A DNA stretch of 35,379 nt from BOG-1112 sp964611335 (GCA_964611335.1 CAZSXR010000010.1:1-35379), one strand, 5' to 3'; counted from the stretch's first letter, positions 11,450 through 20,149 are shown. The notes: generated from the sequence alone by a model not told the origin. Made by a program: numbers and translations.

Positions 11450-12559
11450 CTATTCCATTAAGTTATAAATAAAAGTGCTTCCACCGCCTCCACCTGAAGA
11501 TTCTATTTCTTCACCATTATCTAATATCAAATAAAAGGGGCAGATATATAGAGGATCTTGTGCCCATGAGCTGCCATCATAATAAGTTTGCTGGAGAGTT
11601 CCGTTAAACGGTAAAACTTCTCTTGCGCCAGCTACGGAAGAAAGAAGATACCTATACGTCCCGTAATAGTTCGCCGATGTATCAGAGTTAGAGGATTCAG
11701 CTATTACAACTCTATAACTTGTATTAGCACTTAAAGTCACTGTAGAAGAAAACCCTAGCGTTTGCTGATACCCTGCTCCAGATGCTGTGTTTTGTAGCGG
11801 ATTTTCAGATGTTGAGGCTATTAATGTAGTGCCTTCATATATTTTATAATATGCATTTCCAGTCGGATTCCCACCTCTAAATAAAAGAAACGAAACCCCT
11901 GCTATATTGAAATTTCCAGTAGCCGGAGTTGTAAACATTACCCCGTATTCTCTTGTCGCATAAACTCTTTCAGTGACTGGAGGAACAGCGGTTGAGTAGC
12001 CATTCATTCCATCGTAAACCGGAGTGCCAGATGTATTGTAAGCGATTAATAATCCTACGCTTCCAGCAATATTTCCAGCAGCCCAAGTACTACCGGAATC
12101 AGTTGAATGTCTCTTTGCCCAGCCTTGGATTACGTTAGTACCAACTAGGAAAGAAATTGTTCCTGCGGCTGGATACCTAATCCCCAAAAAATTAGATGCT
12201 GGAGCTCCGTTTAGATTTTTAAATACTGCCCAATATCTAGTACCAATAGTTAAACTAGTAGTAAATCCAGAAAAAGTATTAAATCCTCCTGTTGGAGTTG
12301 CAGCGCAGTTTACGGTTTCAAGATTAGTTCCAGGAACTCCACCCGTAGTATCAGTATAAATACTACAGGTAACATCTGCTGCTGCTAAAGTTCCAGTTAG
12401 AGTATTAGCAATAGTTATATCATCTATATCCGAGTGTTTCGCGATAAAAGATAATGCTACCCAAGTTGCCGCAGCGTTGATACTTTGAGAGGCATAACCG
12501 TTAGCTGGAGCCGAACATATAAACCCAACTGGTGTAGCGCAAGCTGAAAATCCACTCAT
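11450..12559 (-). CDS. Tail fibre / receptor-binding candidate with two beta-sandwich repeats, 369 aa
   Basis: The protein is rich in Gly, Ser, Thr and Asn, with few charged residues, as in tail fibres. Two parts share a layout: residues about 35-115 (CSIYTDTTGGVPGT ... SLTIGTRYWAVF) and about 210-300 (YKIYEGTTLIAST ... TLSANTSYRVVI), each a strand-rich module ending in a G/N-T-x-Y segment. They look like duplicated carbohydrate-binding-like beta-sandwiches. A glycine-rich stretch near the end (SSGGGGGS) precedes a short hydrophobic tail. It probably contacts the host surface. No catalytic motif seen. Confidence 0.6.
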   Translation of the reverse strand: MSGFSACATPVGFICSAPANGYASQSINAAATWVALSFIAKHSDIDDITIANTLTGTLAAADVTCSIYTDTTGGVPGTNLETVNCAATPTGGFNTFSGFTTSLTIGTRYWAVFKNLNGAPASNFLGIRYPAAGTISFLVGTNVIQGWAKRHSTDSGSTWAAGNIAGSVGLLIAYNTSGTPVYDGMNGYSTAVPPVTERVYATREYGVMFTTPATGNFNIAGVSFLLFRGGNPTGNAYYKIYEGTTLIASTSENPLQNTASGAGYQQTLGFSSTVTLSANTSYRVVIAESSNSDTSANYYGTYRYLLSSVAGAREVLPFNGTLQQTYYDGSSWAQDPLYICPFYLILDNGEEIESSGGGGGSTFIYNLME

Positions 12560-12561
12560 AA

Positions 12562-12813
12562 TTAAATACTAATAGTCATATCCCCAATTGCTTGAGCCAC
12601 AGCTTCAGAATCTCCAAGTGCTACGTTACCTGCTGCTAGTTTTGCTGCAATTTGATAAATTAAATATTGAGTTTCAGTATGCCCACCTTCTTCAATAATA
12701 TAGCGAAGGTTTTGACGAGGAACAATAAATTCTCCTCCTCTCCCATCCGCTACAGTTATTTGAGTATCATCAATGTTTAGTACAGTTGTGTTTCCTGTTG
12801 GGAATGCTGCCAT
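12562..12813 (-). CDS. Small virion-associated protein, 83 aa
   Basis: AGGAGA lies about eight bases before the ATG. The protein begins MAAFPTGNTTVLNIDDTQI; it has an N-terminal beta part and a helical C-terminal part with repeated Ala and Ile (QIAAKLAAGNVALGDSE). It is two bases upstream of the fibre gene and in the fibre cluster, so it is probably a tail decoration or fibre-assembly protein. No family is recognised. Confidence 0.62.
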   Translation of the reverse strand: MAAFPTGNTTVLNIDDTQITVADGRGGEFIVPRQNLRYIIEEGGHTETQYLIYQIAAKLAAGNVALGDSEAVAQAIGDMTISI

Positions 12814-12839
12814 TTTTTTATTCTCCTAAAAGTTAAAAA

Positions 12840-13871
12840 TTAATCTATTACTGTTTCATACTGAACAAACCATTCTATATTAGCTCCTGTCGTTGCTGTA
12901 TTTAGAAACAATCCTGTTGCGCTGGACAATTCCCAAGAACCTTCAACGTTTGCTGAAAAAGGTTGACTTTGAGATAAATAAAATGGCCAAGATTTAATGC
13001 CCGAACCGTTGCCCCAATAGCACCACGTTCCTGTTGCGGAACTATTTTGCGCCCATAATCTGTATATTCTTAAATGCGTTCCTGCGCTTGGTGCCGCTAC
13101 AATCGTAGTATTTGTTGCTGTAGTAATTGCAGTCCCATTACTAGTAGCGGTAGTAAGGGCAGGTTTAATAGAAAAAATCCGTCCGTAAACATCACCATTA
13201 ACTCTAGTGATGTCACCATTAGCGACTGCTGTTTGTCTAGAAGTTCTAGCTTCAATCCCTTGTAATATTGGATTTCCTGCGACTGCTGCATCATGAGCTA
13301 CAGCTCCTACTATTTTAGCTCTATCAGCTCCATCGTCCCAATCGTCAATAATAGCTAAAGAAGTTGCTGCTGCTGCTAAGTTTCCCCCTGTTTCTAAAGC
13401 AAGGGCTGAAGTATTTAAGTTAGTACCTGCGTTAGCAGTTACGGTTCCTGTAATAGCAGGCAAAGTAAGAACGTCAACATCTCCTATATTATTTGTTCCT
13501 GCTGGAAGTGCTGCTGATATTGTAACTGCTCCTGTATTACAAGCTGTTATTTTTCCGTCTATAGAAGATAAAGAGCTGTTTGCTGTAGTTTGGTTAGCAG
13601 ATGTTGCAGCTCCAGTTGGTAATGAAACTGTTCCTGAAATATTAGTTATATTCCAAGTTCCTGATTGAGTAGCAGCTACAGTTCCATCTACTGTTAAAGA
13701 GCCTCCAGCATCTCCTATTTGCACAGGATTAGCGTTTGTTCCTATCTCTGTTCCAGAAGAATTATTTAATACAGCCCTCCCGATTTCTTTAGTGACCGCA
13801 TCTTCTGTAAAAGTATATGTTCCTATGTGTGTAGTTGCGCCTTCGTCTAATAGTACTGAACCTGTTGCCAT
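12840..13871 (-). CDS. Structural fibre-like protein, 343 aa
   Basis: A low-charge Thr/Asn/Ala/Gly-rich protein with the repeating strands common in phage fibre or decoration proteins: GGSLTVDGTVAATQSGTW, then strings of TITG-TV and NTSAL. A segment DDWDDGADRAKIVG also occurs in other phage structural proteins of this type. The C-terminal 100 residues form a more compact domain with several Trp (LWAQNSSATGTWCYWGNGSG). It probably trimerises in the tail fibre. Function in adsorption is inferred from position and composition. Confidence 0.65.
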   Translation of the reverse strand: MATGSVLLDEGATTHIGTYTFTEDAVTKEIGRAVLNNSSGTEIGTNANPVQIGDAGGSLTVDGTVAATQSGTWNITNISGTVSLPTGAATSANQTTANSSLSSIDGKITACNTGAVTISAALPAGTNNIGDVDVLTLPAITGTVTANAGTNLNTSALALETGGNLAAAATSLAIIDDWDDGADRAKIVGAVAHDAAVAGNPILQGIEARTSRQTAVANGDITRVNGDVYGRIFSIKPALTTATSNGTAITTATNTTIVAAPSAGTHLRIYRLWAQNSSATGTWCYWGNGSGIKSWPFYLSQSQPFSANVEGSWELSSATGLFLNTATTGANIEWFVQYETVID

Positions 13872-13877
13872 AATTTA

Positions 13878-14144
13878 TTAACTCAATGTTGTTCTAATCG
13901 TTGTGCCTTCTTTAGTTCTAAAACTTAATTCATAAGTAGCAGCTCCTCCACTTCCAGTTGAAAGAATTGGGAATCCAAGTCCTATAAATGCTTTTAAAGT
14001 CCCGCCCCCAGAACTTCCTCCACCAGTTTTTAATACCCATAAATCTTCTGCATTTGGAGAAGAAGGATCTGCATTTAATTGTGGAATGTTTGATAAGAAT
14101 TGAACTTCATCCCCAATAGGAGTTGGAATTAATTGCTTAATCAT
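13878..14144 (-). CDS. Small tail-fibre-cluster protein, 88 aa
   Basis: The ATG overlaps the preceding gene by four bases (ATGA). The N-terminal half has a Pro-rich strand pattern (SNIPQLNADPSSPNAEDLWV) resembling small phage base or fibre-attachment proteins, followed by a flexible GGGSSGGG linker and a short beta part (TYELSFRTKEGTTIRTTLS). Probably a connector in the tail tip. No enzymatic motif. Confidence 0.6.
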   Translation of the reverse strand: MIKQLIPTPIGDEVQFLSNIPQLNADPSSPNAEDLWVLKTGGGSSGGGTLKAFIGLGFPILSTGSGGAATYELSFRTKEGTTIRTTLS

Positions 14145-14392
14145 GAACGTTGAATCCTAGTTAATTTTCCTGATGAATATGTATAAGTAAGGGTTGCTTG
14201 AAGTACTCCACTAGAATAAGCCATAACTGTGCTTAAGTTTCCTGAACCGTCATAGTTATATTGAATATCATCACAAGGAACATTTAATATCCCTTTAATC
14301 ATTTCTTGATAAACCGATCCACTTACAACGCGAGTGGCGACAGGTATATCAGGATTATCACTATCTGGAGCATTACTAACTAATGTACTCAC
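14141..14392 (-). CDS. Small structural protein, 83 aa
   Basis: A GTG start overlaps the stop of the upstream holin-like gene (GTGA). Residues 45-83 are a run of short strands with Tyr, Ser and Gly (YNYDGSGNLSTVMAYSSG, then LTYTYSSGKLTRIQ), a beta-hairpin pattern seen in YD-repeat-like or tail-tip proteins. It precedes the fibre genes. Likely a minor tail protein, without a named family. Confidence 0.58.
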   Translation of the reverse strand: MSTLVSNAPDSDNPDIPVATRVVSGSVYQEMIKGILNVPCDDIQYNYDGSGNLSTVMAYSSGVLQATLTYTYSSGKLTRIQRS

Positions 14393-14571
14393 TTTTGATA
14401 TTCTTTTCTAAAAATTTTATAAGCTATATATATACTCACTAAAGAATTATAAATTGCGTTTGCAAATTCAGGGCTTAATTTAATCCCTAAAATACCTAGC
14501 CCTAGTAAAATACCTTCTTTAGTGCTCGGTTCCCTAAGTCGGTCTTTAAACCAATTAAGAATTGCTATCAT
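14389..14571 (-). CDS. Holin-like membrane protein, 60 aa
   Basis: The protein opens MIAILNWFKDRLREPSTKEG, a phrase typical of one group of phage holin or holin-like proteins in which a WF-x-x-R-x-x-EPST segment precedes a helix. It continues with a hydrophobic stretch (ILLGLGILGIKLSPEFANAI) and an amphipathic C-terminal helix ending YKIFRKEYQK. It overlaps the end of the previous membrane protein by 17 bases and lies in the lysis cluster. Pore formation or release of endolysin is the likely role; not proven. Confidence 0.6.
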   Translation of the reverse strand: MIAILNWFKDRLREPSTKEGILLGLGILGIKLSPEFANAIYNSLVSIYIAYKIFRKEYQK

Positions 14572-14731
14572 TTTTATCTGTTTCCTTTTCTTCTTTATCT
14601 GAAAATAAATTTGCTATTGCTCCACCTAAAAGAACTATTGGAGCTAGTGCCGCCGCTGGTATCCAACCAAAAGCCGACGCTACGCCTGCTAGTCCTTCGA
14701 CTATTCCACTTACTGTTTCTATATTTTCCAT
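14555..14731 (-). CDS. Small holin-like hydrophobic protein, 58 aa
   Basis: The ATG at 14731 lies in the end of the upstream gene and the frame runs 58 codons to a TAA. The sequence MENIETVSGIVEGLAGVA, then FGWIPAAALAPIVLLGG, forms one long or two short hydrophobic helices with small residues, and ends in a very charged tail (KEEKETDKNDSNS). This is a typical small holin or antiholin layout. Another frame on the same strand is open here but gives a Ser/Arg-rich unlikely product. Confidence 0.55.
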   Translation of the reverse strand: MENIETVSGIVEGLAGVASAFGWIPAAALAPIVLLGGAIANLFSDKEEKETDKNDSNS

Positions 14732-14736
14732 ATCTG

Positions 14737-15795
14737 TTATCTGAATGTGCCCGATCTAAATGCTGGGTTCCATGTACCGATTTTTTTATTGTCTGCGTAT
14801 AAATCACAAACAGAATCACCTTGTATACGTTTTGCTTTTCCTGCTATTTCAAAGCCCCATTCAGAAAAATAATAACGCCATCCAATTTGTTTTTTTGTAG
14901 CCTCATCGCTCCACGATGCACGACTTGAAGAAGTCGATACAGTTTGACCGTTGCGAGCTTTTAGAATAATTCTTGATGGTGAAATCTTTGCTTTTAAGTA
15001 AGCTAAGAATACAGGCTTACAATCTTTTCCACTTGGTGGATAATTTGCTTGATCTGCATGACTCTTACCGATGCAATCTTTTGGGAAGTTGTTAGCTCCT
15101 TTATCTCTACTTAGATAAATAAATGAATCAATTTGTTTGTTAATAGGATAAAATTTTCTATCTTTTCTTTTTGTCTTATCGTCTTCTTTTCTTCTGCCGT
15201 TCATCTGACAATTCCAGATGAAAAAGTATTCTGAATTTGAATAATTCTTTTTATATGTTTCAACATCAGCATCAACAATATTGCTTCCATCAAATGAAAA
15301 TCCAAATCTTCCACCACGTGGTTTTTTATCAGCTCCGTGATATTCATTAAGTTCGATTTTAGATGCAAAACCTTTGCCAGCTACAGGGCAATTAACAATT
15401 GTAACTTTATCGCCTAAAACATCTCTTACTATTTTAGAAAATACATTCCAGTCTCTTTCGTTAAGTTGATGCTCGTGAACTGGAGAAACATACCAAGTAA
15501 TATCAGAATTAGATTCAATAATAGGCTTAAATCTCATTGCTTCACTTTTTACAAATGAATGTTGAGCACTAGAAAATTTATGATCATCTCTCCACGCAAA
15601 AGCTAATCTAATAAAAGGTGCTCGCTTAGATGCTGCTAGCTCTTGGATAATTGGTAGATTATCCCATACAGTTTTTCTATAAGTATCATCCTCCATTACT
15701 CTAGTAAAAAATCCAGCTCCCCAGCCGTTGGGATGTTCTTCCATAATTACTTTTCTAAATTTAATTCCAGCTAAATAATCTAACCCGTATCTCAT
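14737..15795 (-). CDS. Unassigned 352-aa protein in the lysis cluster, possible hydrolase
   Basis: The ATG overlaps the stop of the lysozyme gene (ATGA). The sequence reads like an alternating beta-alpha fold: APFIRLAFAWRDDH near residue 60, SDITWYVSPVHEHQLNERDW near 95-115, KVTIVNCPVAGKGFASKIEL near 130-150, GRFGFSFDGSNIVD near 165, then EYFFIWNCQMNGRR. This resembles a TIM-barrel glycosidase with a C-terminal 75-residue domain containing several Trp and Cys. I cannot name a family or prove catalytic residues. A role in degrading wall or surface polysaccharide is inferred from position only. Confidence 0.6.
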   Translation of the reverse strand: MRYGLDYLAGIKFRKVIMEEHPNGWGAGFFTRVMEDDTYRKTVWDNLPIIQELAASKRAPFIRLAFAWRDDHKFSSAQHSFVKSEAMRFKPIIESNSDITWYVSPVHEHQLNERDWNVFSKIVRDVLGDKVTIVNCPVAGKGFASKIELNEYHGADKKPRGGRFGFSFDGSNIVDADVETYKKNYSNSEYFFIWNCQMNGRRKEDDKTKRKDRKFYPINKQIDSFIYLSRDKGANNFPKDCIGKSHADQANYPPSGKDCKPVFLAYLKAKISPSRIILKARNGQTVSTSSSRASWSDEATKKQIGWRYYFSEWGFEIAGKAKRIQGDSVCDLYADNKKIGTWNPAFRSGTFR

Positions 15796-16370
15796 ACTAT
15801 TTTGTTTTCTAATTGCTTTAAAAGTTGTGCTTCTGCTCTTCGTCTGTTTTCTAGTTCTGGCTGCTTAGATGGAAATTCATCTAAAAATTTAGATAATCCT
15901 TTCCAATCAAGATTTTTTATATATCCCCAAAGTGTTGGGTATTCTAAATGCAAATTAATACCTAGATTCCAAACTATAGAAGCAATTGCCGTTTGAGCTT
16001 GAGCTGGTAAATCTTCGAATCTTTTTCCAGTAATTGCTTGGAACCTAAGAGCAAATGTTTTAATTTCTCTTTCTTTCATGGCATTATCAAGCGTGATCGC
16101 TTCATGAGTGCTAATCATCAGAGGATTTTTTAATAAAAATTCTGCCGCTTCTGTTTTTATTTTGTTTGCGTATGGAATTAATTTTTCTTTTAATTCTTTA
16201 GAAATTTTTAATTGCTGAATTTGCCAAGGACTTTGTTGTCCTAAATCAATTCCAGTTGCAATAGTTACACCTGAACGTCCTAATATTTTTCCTTCTTTAT
16301 TTCTAGGAATATAGCCGCGCAAACTAAAGCCCTCTTTAGAGCTTAAGAATCCCCAGTTTATTTTATTCAT
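15792..16370 (-). CDS. Endolysin, pesticin-type lysozyme, 192 aa
   Basis: The N-terminal part EGFSLRGYIPRN (Glu13) followed by SGVTIATGIDLGQQ (Thr36, Asp42) matches the pesticin lysozyme domain. The spacing Glu-23-Thr-6-Asp equals what I recall for pesticin E178, T201 and D207. Later, the helix QAQTAIASIVWNLGI is typical of T4-like lysozyme folds. There is no signal peptide, so release should depend on the holin-like proteins nearby. It cleaves peptidoglycan glycan chains. The flanking genes overlap as ATGA on both sides. No separate wall-binding domain, as expected for Gram-negative hosts. Confidence 0.85.
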   Translation of the reverse strand: MNKINWGFLSSKEGFSLRGYIPRNKEGKILGRSGVTIATGIDLGQQSPWQIQQLKISKELKEKLIPYANKIKTEAAEFLLKNPLMISTHEAITLDNAMKEREIKTFALRFQAITGKRFEDLPAQAQTAIASIVWNLGINLHLEYPTLWGYIKNLDWKGLSKFLDEFPSKQPELENRRRAEAQLLKQLENKIV

Positions 16371-16630
16371 TTGCGTTTTAATTCTCTCAAGATTTCTATA
16401 GTCTGATCTTGCTTGTGCTCGATCCTGACTGCCCAGTCCTGCAATGCAGTTGTTTGAGACTTCAAAACCGCTATATCTCTTTCTTGATTTTTTGTATCGC
16501 TATATAGCTGTGCTAGTTGTCCATGTATATAAATTACAAATCCTGAAACAGCCATCAATAATACTGATGCCATCCCTCTTACTAAAATACCTAACCAATA
16601 TTTTAATTCCTCTGATTGTTCACTAGTCAT
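16367..16630 (-). CDS. Membrane-anchored coiled-coil protein of the lysis cluster, 87 aa
   Basis: Residues 11-33 form one transmembrane helix (GILVRGMASVLLMAVSGFVI), followed by a coiled-coil with heptads (QLYSDTKNQERDIAVLKSQT, then VRIEHKQDQTIEILRELK). It precedes the lysozyme with an ATGA overlap. The shape fits small phage lysis helpers such as an XhlA-like or i-spanin-like protein; no lipoprotein partner overlaps it. Role in lysis is inferred from place and topology. Confidence 0.6.
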   Translation of the reverse strand: MTSEQSEELKYWLGILVRGMASVLLMAVSGFVIYIHGQLAQLYSDTKNQERDIAVLKSQTTALQDWAVRIEHKQDQTIEILRELKRK

Positions 16631-17067
16631 TACGCTGCTGTGTAAAACCCTCCTAACGACATCCCACCAGAGCCAGTAGCAAAGTTGGAACCATCAAATT
16701 TGTAAATATCCACTGCGCTAGTGCCTCCATATTGCACCGAACCGCAAATAGCAACACCACCAACAGCCATATTTACAGAAGCAACAGTAAAACGCGCATC
16801 TGTAGTAAATGGCAAACTAACTGCAAATCTATTCCCAGTTACAGTTATGTTAAAATTTGTGTTCACTCTCCAAACTATAAATTTTCCAACTCTCCAATAG
16901 TCACCAAAAGTACTGCTAAAAGTCATTGACATACCTGCTACTGGTGTGAAAGTTGGAGTGTATGACGTAGCACTTAAAGTATAAGAAGAACTAAAAATTG
17001 TTTCTAGCAGTGTTGCTACGCCCTCCATTGTTGCGTTTGCATTTCTAATAGGATCACCAAAAGCCAT
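16630..17067 (-). CDS. Tail tip/fibre protein with C-terminal beta domain, 145 aa
   Basis: An AAAGGA site lies before the ATG. After a short helix the sequence has the pattern of a common small phage fibre domain: TPTFTPVAGMSMTFSSTFGD, followed by YWRVGKFIVWRVNTNF and FAVSLPFT. It is a beta-sandwich in known relatives, used in fibres and tail tips. It lies between the hub protein and the lysis genes, so it is likely a tail-tip component. Its stop overlaps the next ATG (TAATG). Confidence 0.62.
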   Translation of the reverse strand: MAFGDPIRNANATMEGVATLLETIFSSSYTLSATSYTPTFTPVAGMSMTFSSTFGDYWRVGKFIVWRVNTNFNITVTGNRFAVSLPFTTDARFTVASVNMAVGGVAICGSVQYGGTSAVDIYKFDGSNFATGSGGMSLGGFYTAA

Positions 17068-17081
17068 TTAATTTTTTCCTT

Positions 17082-19379
17082 TTATGGTACTTGTCTAGAT
17101 GTTGGATCTTTATCGTTTATATAAAGTCTTAAAATTATTTTCATCTTTGTTACTTCAGTATCATCTTGATATATCTCACGTGATTCTATTAATCCGCGAT
17201 ATGGTTCAGCTCTTCTAAAGTGTTCACCTTGTAAAATATCAACAAATGCTCCGTTGTAACTTGGCAATGCTGCCTTTGCAGAACTTCCGAAATATGAAGG
17301 CAATTCACTATGTAATAACTCTACACAATCAAATAATTTTAAAGTTTTAAATCTGAAATAAGGTAGTTCAAGCTCTACGTATATAGGCGGTTCTGAAAAC
17401 GCACGAATGTAATACTCAGTCATCGCAATTGCATCAGCTTGAGCCGCTAAAAAATCAAAATTACTATCGGCAAGTGTTCTTTTGCCGTAAGTAGAAAAAC
17501 TTGTAGAGAGCAAAAATGTATAATAATCACTAAGTCCGTTATAAACTTTTACAGAACCTAAATAATCTTTTACTTCTCCAGTTTGTGCAGATTTTCCAAA
17601 GTCTTGATATAGTGGTGACTGTTTATATTTAATCTCAATATCATTTACTACTGAATCAATGTTAGATTGAAATACATCTAATACCTTACAGTCATCATCA
17701 GATAATCTAACAATTGGAGCTGATGGTATACCCCATGACCAAAGACCAAATCGTTTTGTATCACTTGGCAATTGATTAACTAAAGGCACTAATCTAGTTG
17801 CTGTATTTTTACAGATTTTTGCTATAGCTTCTTCTATTGTGTCACTAGAAATAAATCCTGCTAACGATTTATGCATCCTAAACTCGTAAGGATTTATTAA
17901 AACTGCTGGATTTCCACTAGATGTATAAGTATAGCTATAGGTAGAATCTAGCAATGAATTAGTCCATGCCGTGCCGTCCCATATATGTAAAAGCAATGCT
18001 GTATTATGCCAAGCATTATCTAAGTTTATGCTAGCATATCCTGTGATTGCTCCTGATGATGAATCTCTAATCCCAGTGCCAGAACCTAATAAATCTAGAT
18101 TATTAAAAAATTCAGTAAACGTATTATTAAAGTTTTTCTCAAGTTTGATTTGATTGACTGCGTAGCCTGTTCTTGAATCTACAGCACTTGTTGTATTAGA
18201 CCACTTAACAGTAAAAATAGCCCTTGTAAGTTCCGCTGCGGTTCCTGCTTTCCAATATGAACTTTCGCCTTGTTGAGTAGTTCTTAGTAAAGTTGCGACC
18301 GTGCCGCCGCTTTTTGCTTTCCATTCAAAGTTTGCATTATCTGCAGTAACTCCTAAATAGTAAGATTTAGAACTATCCAATAGTATTGGTCTTTCTAGCC
18401 AGAATTCAAGCTCAGTAACTGGTAATGCACCACCAGGGGATGAAACTAATCTTTTAACACTTGATTCTACTACCTCATTGCTGCCATTTGTTGAAGTAGC
18501 ACTTAATATGCGAGCCGAAATATTTAAATCTCCAGCTGCAGAAGAAGAAACTCTAATTGTATAACCAGTGACTAAATGACTAACTCCTCCCAAGTCCAGA
18601 GGTGCTATCCATTCATTGCCAGAACCTAACGCAACACCTGTAGTATTAGTACCGTAATTTGAAATTGTTGCTGTTGTCGGGCTTGAAGCTGATGCAATTG
18701 ATTTATATCCGTTTGTACCTTTTGCGTATAGAAGAGTCGCACCAGGATTAGTAAAAGTAGTTCCCATGCTACAACAATATGCAAATGTTGCTTGCTGTGT
18801 AGGTGTTGTAATTGCATCAACTAAGTATAATTTTGATTCTCCTCCTGCTCCAATCGGTAAAGGCAATCTTACGCCTACACTAGAATCTGGAGCATTTGGA
18901 AATAAAACTTTATCAATTGTATATCCAACTTCGCGAGCTGGAATATTAATACTAGCTATATTAATGCTAAGCGTATTTTGTCCACCCCTTCTTGCTTGCC
19001 AGTTAAGAATTGTTCCTTTCCAAGCTGTTTCAGATGTCGGCGGCAAAGTTCCTATATCAGTTGAGTTTGTTTCTAGAAACCATACTTTAATATCTTGATT
19101 TGCTATAGTTTCGCGAACTAATAAATCTGAAAACCTTCTTTCATATCCAAAACTATTTGGAGAATCATCAAGAGTTAATGTATTCGTTTTAGAGGTTGGG
19201 ACAAATTGCCCCATTGTTACACCAACCGAATCTAAAGATTTTATAATTGGATAAACTGGTGTTGTAGTAGTCCCTCCTATTATACGGTTGGTTAAAATAT
19301 GACTTGTAGTCGTCCCAGTACTTTTATCTTTTGTAGTGAGTTCTACTACTATAAATTGATAAATCGAAGATACTGGCAT
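17082..19379 (-). CDS. Tail hub / tip protein, 765 aa
   Basis: A large beta-rich protein after the two distal tail proteins, in the place of the siphophage tail hub. The N-terminal 170 residues contain a strand-rich domain with TLDDSPNSFGYERRFSDLL and IKVWFLETNS. A middle part (about 220-430) reads like an inserted carbohydrate-binding-like module (SSAAGDLNISARILSA, SKSYYLGVTADNANFEWK). The C-terminal part, with YVELELPYFRFKTLKLFDCV, resembles hub domains that contact the tail tube. It probably initiates tail assembly and holds the fibre. Named by position and composition; domain limits are approximate. Confidence 0.6.
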   Translation of the reverse strand: MPVSSIYQFIVVELTTKDKSTGTTTSHILTNRIIGGTTTTPVYPIIKSLDSVGVTMGQFVPTSKTNTLTLDDSPNSFGYERRFSDLLVRETIANQDIKVWFLETNSTDIGTLPPTSETAWKGTILNWQARRGGQNTLSINIASINIPAREVGYTIDKVLFPNAPDSSVGVRLPLPIGAGGESKLYLVDAITTPTQQATFAYCCSMGTTFTNPGATLLYAKGTNGYKSIASASSPTTATISNYGTNTTGVALGSGNEWIAPLDLGGVSHLVTGYTIRVSSSAAGDLNISARILSATSTNGSNEVVESSVKRLVSSPGGALPVTELEFWLERPILLDSSKSYYLGVTADNANFEWKAKSGGTVATLLRTTQQGESSYWKAGTAAELTRAIFTVKWSNTTSAVDSRTGYAVNQIKLEKNFNNTFTEFFNNLDLLGSGTGIRDSSSGAITGYASINLDNAWHNTALLLHIWDGTAWTNSLLDSTYSYTYTSSGNPAVLINPYEFRMHKSLAGFISSDTIEEAIAKICKNTATRLVPLVNQLPSDTKRFGLWSWGIPSAPIVRLSDDDCKVLDVFQSNIDSVVNDIEIKYKQSPLYQDFGKSAQTGEVKDYLGSVKVYNGLSDYYTFLLSTSFSTYGKRTLADSNFDFLAAQADAIAMTEYYIRAFSEPPIYVELELPYFRFKTLKLFDCVELLHSELPSYFGSSAKAALPSYNGAFVDILQGEHFRRAEPYRGLIESREIYQDDTEVTKMKIILRLYINDKDPTSRQVP

Positions 19380-20149
19380 TAAATTAATTCTTCAAATGTA
19401 ACTGTTATATCATTAGTATTTTCTAGTCTTCGACTTGTAGAAAAAGAAATTGGGAAGCAATGTAAACATCTAAACCCTAAAAGAGTTTGATGATATGATT
19501 TTGTATACATGTAAATACTGTTGTTTCTTCTTAGTACAATGTTACTTAAGAATGAATTTAAAACTGAATCGCTTAATCCTCTCCATGTGAACGTAAACTC
19601 ATAAGCTGATTCACGACTATTTACAGAATTTTGAACTTTTCTAATAGATGCAGGATTTTCAGGATCTCTATCTAAATCAAACCATGAACCCGCAAAAACT
19701 CTATTGTAAACTGTAGTTGGTGTTATTGTACTTGATAACTTCAATTTCAATCTATCAAATGACCTAGTTATTGTTTGATCGCTATCTGAATTTGCTAATT
19801 CTGCCGTAAATAGAGCATCAGTTCCTCTAACACCATATAAAGTTTTAGATGCGAAACTTGTACTCGTTCCAGCGTAAACCGTATAAGCTCCAGGGCTAAT
19901 AGATCCCTCTACGCTTAATTGTGTTGAACCTCTTTTTTGTAATCTATCTGCTCTTGCAAGAATTAAGTAATCTATCTTTTGTACTTGAGTTGATGAGTAT
20001 TGTAATAATTGCTCTATAACTGTACCGCTTCTTCTAATATCAACATCTCTGTATCCATTAAATATTGGATAATCTATATATCCTGTTCCTGCACTGAAAG
20101 TACTTGTATCTAATAAATTAGTAGTTGCGAAAACTAAATTGGCTGGCAC
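19379..20149 (-). CDS. Distal tail protein, paralogue 2, 256 aa
   Basis: It shares a recognisable layout with the next upstream gene: a strand with DYLILARADRLQKRGSTQLS matches NYLAIARADLL in the neighbour, and FAGSWFDLDRDPENPASIRK matches its FLGNMFDIGIDPDDIQ. The C-terminal half (EFTFTWRGLSDSVLNSFLSN) includes an alpha-beta part. The pair sits between tape measure and hub, where distal tail proteins are found. One base overlaps the hub gene start region. Structural role is inferred; no enzymatic motif. Confidence 0.62.
   Translation of the reverse strand: MPANLVFATTNLLDTSTFSAGTGYIDYPIFNGYRDVDIRRSGTVIEQLLQYSSTQVQKIDYLILARADRLQKRGSTQLSVEGSISPGAYTVYAGTSTSFASKTLYGVRGTDALFTAELANSDSDQTITRSFDRLKLKLSSTITPTTVYNRVFAGSWFDLDRDPENPASIRKVQNSVNSRESAYEFTFTWRGLSDSVLNSFLSNIVLRRNNSIYMYTKSYHQTLLGFRCLHCFPISFSTSRRLENTNDITVTFEELI

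Noticed and set aside
14595..14819. 74-codon minus-strand frame overlapping the lysis genes
   Set aside because: It is Ser/Arg-rich and overlaps the end of the 352-aa gene and the 58-aa holin-like gene, which has the better hydrophobic product.
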